Origin: Leeuwenhoekiella polynyae | GTDB lineage: Bacteria > Bacteroidota > Bacteroidia > Flavobacteriales > Flavobacteriaceae | Reading direction: 5' to 3' (one strand) | Length of the DNA: 64,000 bases | NCBI RefSeq assembly: GCF_042683665.1 | Contig: NZ_JBHUOO010000023.1 | In this document: piece by piece, positions 54,699-62,685 of the stretch | Layout of the letters: the number at the start of each line of letters is the position of its first letter | Position numbering within the stretch: the stretch's first letter is position 1 | Position numbers and translations under genes: made by a program | The notes under the pieces: model-generated | The model's input: only the letters and a program-made list of their open reading frames with translations | Databases searched by the model: none | What the model was told of the DNA's origin: nothing

Positions 54699-54743
54699 CT
54701 CATAACCCGAAGGTCACTGGTTCGAGTCCAGTTCCCGCTACTA
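54699..54743 (+). repeat. attR: 45-bp copy of the tRNA-fMet 3' end
   Basis: Identical to 24982-25026 and marks the right end of the island. It lacks the 5' half of the tRNA, so it does not make a functional tRNA. A second integrase starts 121 bp further on, so it may also be one attachment site of the next element. Confidence 0.92.
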
Positions 54744-54745
54744 TA

Positions 54746-54784
54746 AACACCCTAATTAACTGCAAGCCAGCTAATTAGGGTGTT
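54746..54784 (+). terminator. strong terminator after the attR repeat
   Basis: A perfect 13-bp stem, AACACCCTAATTA (54746-54758) and TAATTAGGGTGTT (54772-54784), followed by TTGTTT. It sits where a terminator of the tRNA would lie before the first island inserted. Confidence 0.85.
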
Positions 54785-54864
54785 TTGTTTGAACTAAGGC
54801 GGGCCACATTTGGGCCATAACTATTAACCTGCAAATTGCTTGATTTGCTAAGGGTTAAAAAAAA

Positions 54865-56040
54865 ATGCCTACACCTAAAAAAAATGCTCAAATTTCAAAT
54901 AGGATAGCATTCCTAGATTACGAGCCGGCAGAAGTCAAAGAACTCAAAAACAACAACTGGAGAATCGTATTTCGCTGCCGCATACCTGGAAGCAATACCA
55001 TGAAAAGATTTAGACGCCGCGTTAAGCCAATGTCTAATAAAAAAGAGCGTATGCGTTACGCAAAGAAGATCTGCGCGGCTATCAACCAAAAACTAGCTGA
55101 AGGTTGGTCTCCCTTTACAGACGATACAGCAAATAAAGAATATAGAAGCCTTCAAGAAGCTATCAACCGCTACGAGAAGGAATGCAACACAATGGTAGAT
55201 CGCGGCCAGATGCGGCCAGATACGGCAAGATCTTACAGCTCTCAATTATCCCAATTATCTAAATACCTTGAACACATAGGAGAACCTAATTTGTTTGCGG
55301 CCAGCTTTAACCGTGCTTTTATGCGTAAGTATTTGGATCACATCTATTATGATAAAGGCAGAACCCCCAGAACCGTAAATAATTATCTAAGATTTGGTAG
55401 CCAGTTTGCAAATTGGCTTGTAGAGCGTGAGTATCTGGTCACGAATAGCATTAGCGGAATACCGCAAATGGTAAACCAGAAGAAAAAACGCGAAATCATA
55501 GACCCTCACACTCGCAAACAAATAATTAAAGAGCTTAAGCGCAACAATACTGGGTTTCTTGTATGCTGTTTGATGGTCTATTACTGTATGATACGCCGAA
55601 CTGAACTAACAAAATTACGCGTAGGAGACGTTAAGTTATTAGAGGGTGTGATAGTAGTGCCTTCTGAAGTTAGTAAAAACAAAAAAAATGATACCGTCAC
55701 TATTCCCCAAGCCTTTATATCTTATCTCGTAGATCATTTAAAAGGAGCTACCAATCAAGACTTTTTATTTAGCGAAAATTTTAAACCCGGGGGCAAGGGG
55801 CTAAGTCCTAAAAAAGTTAGTGATACTTGGGCGGCCCTGCGTAAAAAAATAGGCTTCAAGAAAGAGTACCAATTTTACTCTTTAAAAGACACTGGTATCA
55901 CACAATTATTTTATTTGAATGTACCTCTTATAAAAATTAGAGATCAAGCTCGACACCATGATATAAAAATAACCGAAAGTTATACGCCTCGAAATTATAA
56001 GAAAGATAAAACACTCTTTAAGCTTGAGAATGAATTTTAA
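54865..56040 (+). CDS. int: tyrosine integrase of the second element
   Basis: The 391-residue recombinase has a core-binding domain (about 95-190) and a catalytic domain with Arg in CMIRRTELTKLRVGD, then QFYSLKDTGITQLF, then QARHHDIKITESYTP with the nucleophile Tyr. At the usual HxxR box it reads YSLK, so the His/Arg pair is Tyr/Lys. The same change is known to me from some Bacteroidota phage-type integrases. It is unrelated in detail to the island integrase. Confidence 0.9.
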   Translation: MPTPKKNAQISNRIAFLDYEPAEVKELKNNNWRIVFRCRIPGSNTMKRFRRRVKPMSNKKERMRYAKKICAAINQKLAEGWSPFTDDTANKEYRSLQEAINRYEKECNTMVDRGQMRPDTARSYSSQLSQLSKYLEHIGEPNLFAASFNRAFMRKYLDHIYYDKGRTPRTVNNYLRFGSQFANWLVEREYLVTNSISGIPQMVNQKKKREIIDPHTRKQIIKELKRNNTGFLVCCLMVYYCMIRRTELTKLRVGDVKLLEGVIVVPSEVSKNKKNDTVTIPQAFISYLVDHLKGATNQDFLFSENFKPGGKGLSPKKVSDTWAALRKKIGFKKEYQFYSLKDTGITQLFYLNVPLIKIRDQARHHDIKITESYTPRNYKKDKTLFKLENEF

Positions 56041-56373
56041 AAAGAGAAAAAAATAGAAACTAACTAAAAACGTGTATTTTTTGTATTTCTGTATTTTTAA
56101 ACTGAAAATTCACGTTAAACCCCGTCAACACTATGATACAAAAAAATACAAAAATTAATCGTTTTGTATTTTTAGTCTCTTAAAAATACAAAAACACTGT
56201 TTTTGACACTGTAAGACCGCTTAATCTGGTCGGTTTTTGTGTTAAAAAGTGTTAATGCGAATATTTAATAAACTTTACTTTAAGACATATTTTACACTTA
56301 TAATAGGTGATTTAGTGTATATTCGTCTTTAAATTGTCTTAATGACAACTTTTTAAACATCACTTCATACTTT
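56041..56373. repeat. AT-rich repeat array downstream of the second integrase
   Basis: No gene is seen. Several copies of a TTTTGTATTTTT-type motif and its complement lie at about 56,070-56,195. A perfect 13-bp inverted repeat has arms TTTTGTATTTTTA (56162-56174) and TAAAAATACAAAA (56181-56193). This could be iterons, arm-type integrase or excisionase sites, or a terminator pair. Confidence 0.6.
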
Positions 56374-56847
56374 ATGGTTGCAGATAATTTAAATAAAAAT
56401 CTACAAAGCAACATCGAAACTTGGTTTGATGCCCTAGTTGCTAATTTACGTTTTGATCAGACGCTTTTGGAACATGAAATTTTGCAGGAAGAAAAAAAAG
56501 AGGTCTATACTGCAATGATTAGTGGAGATCACGATTTTATGCATAATTATGCAAGGAACGGAAGCTCTACATACTTTATTAGAAATATGGTTGATGCCTA
56601 TATATCTGATATTATCAAAGCTAAGAGTAAACCAAAAAAATTGGCTTTAGAATTGTCTAACTCAAAAATTCTAGTCTGGGCAGAAATTACGGAAGATGAC
56701 GAAATAATGGAAGATGCTTTGATTTTAGCTGAGGCTAAGATAAACGCCCATTTTTCTGATTATGGTTTTCACGTTTCGTCTACCATTGTCGAAGACGTTG
56801 ATGGATTGCAAATTCCAGAGCATTACCGAAGTATAGAAATAGCTTAA
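56374..56847 (+). CDS. hypothetical protein (157 aa)
   Basis: A soluble 157-residue protein with a helical N-terminal half and an alpha/beta C-terminal half (SKILVWAEITEDDEIMEDAL and DYGFHVSSTIVEDVDGLQ). I recognise no family. It ends 9 nt before the HEPN-like gene and may be its partner. Confidence 0.65.
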   Translation: MVADNLNKNLQSNIETWFDALVANLRFDQTLLEHEILQEEKKEVYTAMISGDHDFMHNYARNGSSTYFIRNMVDAYISDIIKAKSKPKKLALELSNSKILVWAEITEDDEIMEDALILAEAKINAHFSDYGFHVSSTIVEDVDGLQIPEHYRSIEIA

Positions 56848-56856
56848 TTTTCAACT

Positions 56857-57354
56857 TTGGGATCATTTTCAGAACACATTACACAAGCAAGTAATAATCT
56901 AGACTTTTTAGAATCAACTAATAAAAATTCAAGAGATCATTGGGATTGGCAAGTTACAGTCTGCTTTTATTCTGCATTACATCTTATAAATGCTCATATT
57001 GCCGCTAAGGCAAATAAAAATTATCTTTCTCACAATCAAGTAGAACAGGTAATAAATCCATTTAGGCAGCTTTCGGTAGCTAAGTTAGATGAAGAAACAT
57101 ACAAGTCTTATATCAAGCTTATGCAACTATCTAGAAGGTCTCGCTATCTTCTGAATGAGAATTTTAAAAAAGAAGATGTTACAGATATTCAAAAAGCCTG
57201 CATCACTTATGATAAACACTTTAAAAAAGCTATTTATCATTTGGACGTAATTATGCAATATTTAACCCAGAACCACAATGTAAACTTTAAGTCTCATTGC
57301 CTTTCGTGTGCTGAACTAAAAGGGCGTAAATTTAATAATTTTACGGTAGAATAA
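56857..57354 (+). CDS. HEPN-like protein
   Basis: The 165-residue all-helical protein shows a HEPN-like pattern (WQVTVCFYSALHLINAHIAAK and SRRSRYLLNENFKKEDV). The start is a TTG; no better ATG is near, and the previous gene ends 9 nt upstream. HEPN proteins are often RNases in toxin or defence pairs, but the canonical Rx4-6H motif is not evident, so it could be a non-catalytic member. Confidence 0.6.
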   Translation: MGSFSEHITQASNNLDFLESTNKNSRDHWDWQVTVCFYSALHLINAHIAAKANKNYLSHNQVEQVINPFRQLSVAKLDEETYKSYIKLMQLSRRSRYLLNENFKKEDVTDIQKACITYDKHFKKAIYHLDVIMQYLTQNHNVNFKSHCLSCAELKGRKFNNFTVE

Positions 57355-57379
57355 TTTTACAAATAAAATCAATATTTTC

Positions 57380-57679
57380 ATGAGAAATGAAGATCTAATT
57401 TCTGGTATTACTAAAAGATTAGATGATTTCCACTCCAATAAAGTTATAACCCACGAAGATTTTAAAAAACTCATTAAAGAATGCTTATCAGCAAATTGCA
57501 ATTTATTTTTACAAGGTATTCAGATTACGATAATAAATAATTCGGAGAAGGGTCTATGCAATTTAACCTTTGAAGAATTGGTTGAGAAGAACATAGTAGA
57601 TATGTATTTCAACAATCATTTTAATGAACTTATGCTTTATTCAAACAAGGATTTATCTAATATTTTTAGCAAAAGATAA
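57380..57679 (+). CDS. hypothetical protein (99 aa)
   Basis: A 99-residue soluble protein with helical N terminus (DLISGITKRLDDFHSNKVIT). It follows the HEPN-like gene by 25 nt and ends just before a strong terminator. No family is recognised. Confidence 0.55.
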   Translation: MRNEDLISGITKRLDDFHSNKVITHEDFKKLIKECLSANCNLFLQGIQITIINNSEKGLCNLTFEELVEKNIVDMYFNNHFNELMLYSNKDLSNIFSKR

Positions 57680-57683
57680 AAGA

Positions 57684-57712
57684 AAAGCCCGCACATTACG
57701 CGCGGGCCTTTC
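57684..57712. terminator. bidirectional terminator between convergent operons
   Basis: GCCCGC and GCGGGC around CATTACGC, flanked by A and T runs on both sides. It separates the plus-strand accessory genes from the minus-strand phage operon. Confidence 0.8.
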
Positions 57713-57735
57713 AACCAACTAACCAACCAAAATTT

Positions 57736-60138
57736 TCACTCGTATATAATTAGATCCCCTTCAACTGCCGGTGATTGCACCGGTGTTTTTTCTGCCTCTA
57801 CTTCTGGCTCCGGGGTTTCGTCACTTATAACTTTCTTTTGTGACACATTGTATTGCAAACCTATTTTGTTACCGCGGTTTTTCTCTACCTGCGCATAGTT
57901 GTTTACAAAAGTTTCATCAACTCGATACACTTTTAAACGCACAGGAGCATCATAGTCACCCTTAATGCCGCCGCGCGTACCACCTTTACCATTTTGCTGA
58001 AAAATCACTATAAAAATGGTGTTAGGATGCTGCTTGCGTAAATCATTAAAGCCATTAATAGGCGCGTTTAACTCTTGAAAACTATCTATTACAACAAAAT
58101 TAAATTTATCTGCTATTGCGTGTACCGTATCAATACCCTGCGGAGCTTCACCAGTAACCGCTAGTTTTGATTGATTACTAGCCTTAATGTTGCGGTTAAA
58201 AGCATTTTGAGTGTCTTTACTCACTAGGCCGCCCTGCTCCAGATCTAAATAAGCCCCTTTAAAGCCATAATCTAAAAAAGCATCTGTTAATTGCGTAACA
58301 AATTCAGTTTTACCCGCGTGAGGATCTCCAGTTAATAAAATAGCCAGCTGGTAAGCTTGCAGATCTCCTAAAAGTTTACCTATTTCACCCGGAAGCCTAA
58401 AGGTATCTATCTTTTTTGCCGGCCCTTCACTAGCAATTACAAAACCGCCGGGCAAACCGGTTGTTTTTTTCGCTTCTAATTTCTCACCTAATAGCGCCAA
58501 CTGTTCACCGGGTTTTGCTTTTTCGTTCTGTTCTTCAGCTTTAGATTTTTTAGCCGGTTTCTTTTTTGGTTTAGGATCTGGTGCTGGTTCTGGGTCTGGT
58601 TTAATACGATTTTGCACGTATTTTAATTTTTCTGCTTCAGTAAGTGAAGAATATATAACGCGATTTACAACCTTTGGGTTTTGCTTCTCATATTCTACAA
58701 CCAGCGGGTTGCGGGTGTTTAATTGTTTTACCGGTTTGCTTTCCTTTTGAGGTTTTGGCTTCGGTTTAGGTTTTTTCTTGGTTTTAGTTTTCTCTGGAGC
58801 TTTCACCGGCTCTATAACTAAACCTTTTAAATAAGCCGGTTGCCCGTCTTTATCTCTATCTAAAATATAATCGCTACCGGCTTGCGACTTTGAGGCAGCT
58901 CTAAAAAAGAAGCGGTTATCTTCTTCTAAACTTTTAACCAGGCGACTGTTCCAACCGCGTAAATATTTAGCTGAATTTTGTAAAGTTTCAAACAAAATGC
59001 CACTTTCTGCACACAAGAAAACCGCGCCTAATTCTGCTATTAATTCTTCAAAGGCATATTCTTTTTTACCGTCAAATATATTAAAGCGATCTAAACGGGA
59101 TCTATGGCCAGTACTGTGTATCATTTCATGAAACAAAGTAGAATAGTAGGATTGTTCACTTTTAAATGCTTCAATAGGTGTCATACGTATATGATCTGAA
59201 CCGGGAGAGTAAGCCGGTTGATCCCCGCCAAAAATAAATTTGGGAGGCTTAGGCATCGCTTTTACAATTGCTTCAGCAATTTCTATACGCTCACGTTCTG
59301 GCTTGTCTACATTTTCATTTTTTGGCAAATCTCCCCACTCTATACCTTCTACATCTGCGCCAGCAAAAACATTGTAATACTTCAGGATAGGAATGTAACT
59401 GTTTGCCAGTTTATCAAATTCTTTATCATTTGTTATGCTGCGAATTTTACTGCGGTTTTTCTTAAGCCATGCAATAAATTTCTTTTGATTATAAGTGCCA
59501 AATTCAAGAATTATATCTCCTGTATTGGGGTCTTTTTCTGTATGAGAATAAAGCTTAGTAAAATAAACTACTCGAACGCCTTTACTACCCTTTTTAAGTT
59601 TACCGCCGTGTTTTTCAATCTGGTTAAACGTTAGAAAATAAGGGTTTGATAAATCTCTAGGAAATAATGCCGGGCCTTCAGCTGTTATTTTAACCTCAAA
59701 ATTTGTCAACACAAAATTGATGCCTCTATACCCTTTTTTACTGTCATAATTGATAGCTTGCCAACCATTAAATAAACTCGTCTTTTCCCACTCACGTTGC
59801 CACGGCAAATGGCCCACTTCTTTAATTGTATTAATCACCAGATCTGTGATGTACTGGTAAATTTCATCTGGAGAAACCGCTTTATTTAGGCCGGTATAAT
59901 CTTCGTCTGGGTTTTCTTCAAACGGTAAATTGTCTGTTATGTAGTTAGGTATTTCTTCAATAACCGGAGCGCCTATGTTTATATCAAAATAGGGATCATC
60001 ATAAGCGTTTAGAATTTTTTCTATACGCTGGGCTAGTGCCGGTTGATCCTGTTTTTTAGCATTTACATATATTTTGTGAAGATCTGCGCGGCTCACTTGC
60101 GAGCCGTTAAGTCCGTTTATTTCTTTAACTACATTCAT
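57736..60138 (-). CDS. ArdC-like / zincin / RecA-like ATPase fusion protein
   Basis: The 800-residue protein joins three parts. Residues about 90-200 match the ArdC N-terminal ssDNA-binding domain (PWQREWEKTSLFNGWQAINY and YRGINFVL). Residues about 300-400 form an MPTase-PolyVal zincin with HEMIH (337-341) and a second acidic helix EELIAELGAVF. After a Lys/Pro-rich linker (about 445-540) comes a RecA-type ATPase with Walker A GDPHAGKT (604-611) and Walker B FVVIDS (681-686). ArdC-like proteins protect incoming DNA from restriction. The fusion to an ATPase is unusual. It is the last gene of the minus-strand operon. Confidence 0.78.
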   Translation of the reverse strand: MNVVKEINGLNGSQVSRADLHKIYVNAKKQDQPALAQRIEKILNAYDDPYFDINIGAPVIEEIPNYITDNLPFEENPDEDYTGLNKAVSPDEIYQYITDLVINTIKEVGHLPWQREWEKTSLFNGWQAINYDSKKGYRGINFVLTNFEVKITAEGPALFPRDLSNPYFLTFNQIEKHGGKLKKGSKGVRVVYFTKLYSHTEKDPNTGDIILEFGTYNQKKFIAWLKKNRSKIRSITNDKEFDKLANSYIPILKYYNVFAGADVEGIEWGDLPKNENVDKPERERIEIAEAIVKAMPKPPKFIFGGDQPAYSPGSDHIRMTPIEAFKSEQSYYSTLFHEMIHSTGHRSRLDRFNIFDGKKEYAFEELIAELGAVFLCAESGILFETLQNSAKYLRGWNSRLVKSLEEDNRFFFRAASKSQAGSDYILDRDKDGQPAYLKGLVIEPVKAPEKTKTKKKPKPKPKPQKESKPVKQLNTRNPLVVEYEKQNPKVVNRVIYSSLTEAEKLKYVQNRIKPDPEPAPDPKPKKKPAKKSKAEEQNEKAKPGEQLALLGEKLEAKKTTGLPGGFVIASEGPAKKIDTFRLPGEIGKLLGDLQAYQLAILLTGDPHAGKTEFVTQLTDAFLDYGFKGAYLDLEQGGLVSKDTQNAFNRNIKASNQSKLAVTGEAPQGIDTVHAIADKFNFVVIDSFQELNAPINGFNDLRKQHPNTIFIVIFQQNGKGGTRGGIKGDYDAPVRLKVYRVDETFVNNYAQVEKNRGNKIGLQYNVSQKKVISDETPEPEVEAEKTPVQSPAVEGDLIIYE

Positions 60139-60141
60139 TGT

Positions 60142-60612
60142 TTACGCGTTTATGGTGAAGGTCTGGCCTAGTCCTTCAAAGGTTAGTTCGTACTTAAGTT
60201 GGCTTTGATTTAATAAAGCATCTGCGGCTGCGTTAATAAGCGCGCCGGCATTCTGCATATTAATCATAACAGGAATGTTACTTACGTTGATGCCGTTTTG
60301 CGCCGGGATCTCAATACCGGGGATCTGCGGGTAACTCTCACCGAGAAACTTACCAGCACGGTCAAAAAAGCGTATTTTCTGAAGGTTAAGAATTTTACCG
60401 GTGCTAATCGTAAGATCTTGCTGGGTAGGATTGAAAACCTGTAAATCAACAAACAAACTAAGCGAATCTAAGCCGTTTAGTTTAATGTTTTTAAGCTTTG
60501 TCACCTTTACTTGCAGCTGCTTTGCCACGGCAGCAATACCGGTAACTTTATCTTTTGTCAGAAGGGCCAGACCTCCAAGAGCTGCGCCGCCTATTAGCAA
60601 ATATTTAATCAT
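60142..60612 (-). CDS. LEA-type-2-like protein with membrane anchor
   Basis: The 156-residue protein begins with a hydrophobic segment (IKYLLIGGAALGGLALL) and continues with a LEA_2-like beta-sandwich (SLSLFVDLQVFNPTQQDLTI and the IEIPAQNG turn). It may be a lipid-side or virion-associated protein. It lies 3 nt before the large fusion gene. Confidence 0.5.
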   Translation of the reverse strand: MIKYLLIGGAALGGLALLTKDKVTGIAAVAKQLQVKVTKLKNIKLNGLDSLSLFVDLQVFNPTQQDLTISTGKILNLQKIRFFDRAGKFLGESYPQIPGIEIPAQNGINVSNIPVMINMQNAGALINAAADALLNQSQLKYELTFEGLGQTFTINA

Positions 60613-60622
60613 ATCGTAAGTA

Positions 60623-60934
60623 TTAGGCTATTAGTTGCTCTTGATGCTTTTTAATTTTGTCATTACGGTAAACATCAAGGCGTAATTTATTGCCTTCAGG
60701 TATAACCCGTAATTCAAAACCAGCATCACCGGCAATAGTAGAAGGTGCAGAAATATCTACATTGTGCAATTCCTTACCAAACTGTATACTGGCCTCTTGA
60801 TCTGCTTTGTCTATTGATTTTACAACCACTTTAGGCACACTTAAATATTTATGCCCGAAATAGGCCAGTACACCCGCCCCGGCGAAAATTCCTAAAGTTT
60901 TTAATCCTGCATTGTCTTTTTGCTTTTTTGCCAT
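60623..60934 (-). CDS. small membrane-anchored hypothetical protein
   Basis: A 103-residue protein with one N-terminal helix (about 10-25, LKTLGIFAGAGVLAYFG) and a beta-rich tail. No known family. It is tightly spaced in the minus-strand operon. Confidence 0.5.
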   Translation of the reverse strand: MAKKQKDNAGLKTLGIFAGAGVLAYFGHKYLSVPKVVVKSIDKADQEASIQFGKELHNVDISAPSTIAGDAGFELRVIPEGNKLRLDVYRNDKIKKHQEQLIA

Positions 60935-60938
60935 GGTT

Positions 60939-61502
60939 TTATTTTTTGAAGTATTTATAAATGAAAAATATTAGTGTCAGAATAACCAGAACCACAACGC
61001 CGCCGGTAGGAAAACGCGAAGCATCACTATTGCTATTGCGGCCGCTGGCTTCGTTTTCAGTTTTTAGGTTTGTCTGGCCTTCGTTTAAATCTGTAGAATT
61101 ATCTGTAACGCTCTTGTGTATGCTGTCGTTAGTAATTTCGTTTTTTTCGGTATCGCTGGAGCTTTCAGATATTGAAGCATTTTGAAGCTCCCACGTGGTT
61201 GAGCCGTCTTGATTTTCGGTTTTAGTTGCGCTGCCGGGCTTGTCAGGATCTACAAGATTTACCGTTACATTGGCCGCTTTTTTTGTTTGCTGAAGCTTAC
61301 GCCCATAAATAGCCGTGCAATCCTTTTTTATCGCCGTTTGGGTTTCCTGCTTAAAGCTGGTATCAATTACGCTTTTTTCGCTTTTAGCATAGCGCTCTGT
61401 AGCTTTTTTCTTAGTAGAACAGCCTACAAACATTGCAGCGCTGGCAATCACAAAGGAGGCCAGCAAGGCATAAACTATAATTTTGGTTAAGTTAATTCTC
61501 AT
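60939..61502 (-). CDS. lipoprotein with C-terminal membrane helix (u-spanin candidate)
   Basis: The 187-residue protein has a lipoprotein signal (SAAMFVGC, Cys 28), a Ser/Asn/Thr-rich periplasmic stretch, and a C-terminal membrane helix (about 167-184, GVVVLVILTLIFFIYKYF). An outer-membrane lipid anchor plus an inner-membrane helix is the layout of a unimolecular spanin. The gene neighbours a DUF5675 and two membrane proteins, fitting a lysis cassette. Confidence 0.55.
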   Translation of the reverse strand: MRINLTKIIVYALLASFVIASAAMFVGCSTKKKATERYAKSEKSVIDTSFKQETQTAIKKDCTAIYGRKLQQTKKAANVTVNLVDPDKPGSATKTENQDGSTTWELQNASISESSSDTEKNEITNDSIHKSVTDNSTDLNEGQTNLKTENEASGRNSNSDASRFPTGGVVVLVILTLIFFIYKYFKK

Positions 61503-61957
61503 TGCTCGAATTTATCAACGGTTAAAAATTCAATCTCTACCACTTCACCAGCTTGCAATGCTTTAAGGATCTGCGGGTAAATTAATTTATAAGCTTCACG
61601 GCTTTTGCCTATATAATTGGCTCCCGCTTCATTGGTCATACCTACCAGCAAACAACCGGCAGTATCTTTATCAGTATTTCCGGCGTGAATAAGAATGTAC
61701 TCAAACCCCGGAACGTTTAAGATCTGGAGCATACCCTTGTGAAATTCTGGGCCGTATTGCGATAAATAACGGCTATGAAAACCGCCCACGGTACGCAAAC
61801 CTATTTTGTAGATCCCGTCTGGTATGCGGGTTTCGCTATGCACTTTTTTAGCGCGGTATTGATCCTCTAATGTATAACAAGCAAACCGGCCGTTAATGAG
61901 TAACGCGCCGTTTGTGTGGTCTGTGTCGCTGTTGTATCTGGTTACTATTATTTTCAT
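61499..61957 (-). CDS. DUF5675 protein (lysis-associated)
   Basis: The 152-residue protein matches DUF5675: FACYTLEDQYRAKKV, ETRIPDGIYKI, and YILIHAGNTDKDTAGCLLVG. Such proteins occur in phage lysis regions and resemble peptidoglycan-active L,D-transpeptidase-like folds (the His and Cys are conserved). It overlaps its neighbours by 4 bp on each side. Confidence 0.75.
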   Translation of the reverse strand: MKIIVTRYNSDTDHTNGALLINGRFACYTLEDQYRAKKVHSETRIPDGIYKIGLRTVGGFHSRYLSQYGPEFHKGMLQILNVPGFEYILIHAGNTDKDTAGCLLVGMTNEAGANYIGKSREAYKLIYPQILKALQAGEVVEIEFLTVDKFEQ

Positions 61958-62262
61958 TTTCTGCCGTTGTTAGGTGCTGGGGTTGTGTTTATATCGCTTA
62001 CGTCTATAACAGAACTTAATAAGTGCATGATGTCTGGATCTGAAGCATTTTTTTTTGCGATAATGGGAAGGATCAAACTAAGCTTAATCTCTAACTCGTT
62101 TAGCTTCTGTTGAGTTTCAACAAGTTTTTTGCTTAACTCTACTATTTTGGCATCGCGTGAGGCTCTATATTTGCCTATTGCTTCAGCTATTTTAGGAACA
62201 CCCAAAGCGGCTACAATCGCGCCTATACCTGTTGCAATGGCCGCTATTTCTGTACCTGTCAT
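61954..62262 (-). CDS. small membrane protein, holin-like
   Basis: A 102-residue protein with one N-terminal helix (about 5-27, IAAIATGIGAIVAALGVPKIAEA) and a coiled-coil stretch (about 38-70). The size and place between a DUF5675 gene and another membrane protein suggest a holin or an antiholin; evidence is contextual. Confidence 0.5.
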   Translation of the reverse strand: MTGTEIAAIATGIGAIVAALGVPKIAEAIGKYRASRDAKIVELSKKLVETQQKLNELEIKLSLILPIIAKKNASDPDIMHLLSSVIDVSDINTTPAPNNGRK

Positions 62263-62681
62263 TATTGTAATTCTTTTACACGTTCTTTAATTTCATTTTT
62301 AGTTGCTTCGCTTAAGTTGGGGTTTTGTAGCAAATCATCTGCTATTGTATTAACCTCTTGATAGCTAATTATTTTAGCTTTAAATACCGGCATATCTTTA
62401 TAATAGCGCCACGCTGTGCGTATAGCCGTTATTGCCAGAACCGTAAAAGCTATTTTATAATCGTGCTGGTAGATGATATCGTAATTGTGAATCAAAAATG
62501 TGAATATTACCATACCCACCGCCGCAAAAAAGAATTGAAATTCTTTGACCGTTTTGCCACGTTTGTAATTGGCGTTTTTCTTTTGGCTACGCATCACGCT
62601 TGCGCCTATGACAATAAAAGCGACAATTGCCGCAAGCGTGATAACTATAGCCGTTATTGTTATGGGGTGAAGGGGTTTCAT
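62262..62681 (-). CDS. multi-helix membrane protein, holin-like
   Basis: The 139-residue protein has three predicted membrane helices (about 8-29, 50-68, 78-94) and a charged C-terminal helix. It abuts the downstream gene (1-bp overlap) and is the other holin candidate of the cassette. Confidence 0.5.
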   Translation of the reverse strand: MKPLHPITITAIVITLAAIVAFIVIGASVMRSQKKNANYKRGKTVKEFQFFFAAVGMVIFTFLIHNYDIIYQHDYKIAFTVLAITAIRTAWRYYKDMPVFKAKIISYQEVNTIADDLLQNPNLSEATKNEIKERVKELQ

Positions 62682-62685
62682 AGGG

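Larger units (their letters stand above)
25027..54743. mobile_element. 29.7-kb genomic island integrated in tRNA-fMet
   Basis: The element is bounded by 45-bp direct repeats of the tRNA 3' end and carries a tyrosine integrase beside the right repeat. It has plasmid/ICE-type backbone genes (DUF932, SSB, DUF6876, BfmA-like, truncated relaxase) and three cargo blocks: Pycsar defence, sulfur and fluoride. No conjugation transfer genes are present and the relaxase is broken, so any present mobility would depend on excision plus help in trans. The internal integrase remnant and IS66 element show it is composite. Confidence 0.88.

Noticed and set aside
25027..54743. Complete conjugative element
   Set aside because: No TraG, TraJ or other transfer genes are present and the relaxase is truncated.
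56041..56373. CRISPR array
   Set aside because: The repeats are short, AT-rich, irregularly spaced and in both orientations, with no cas genes.
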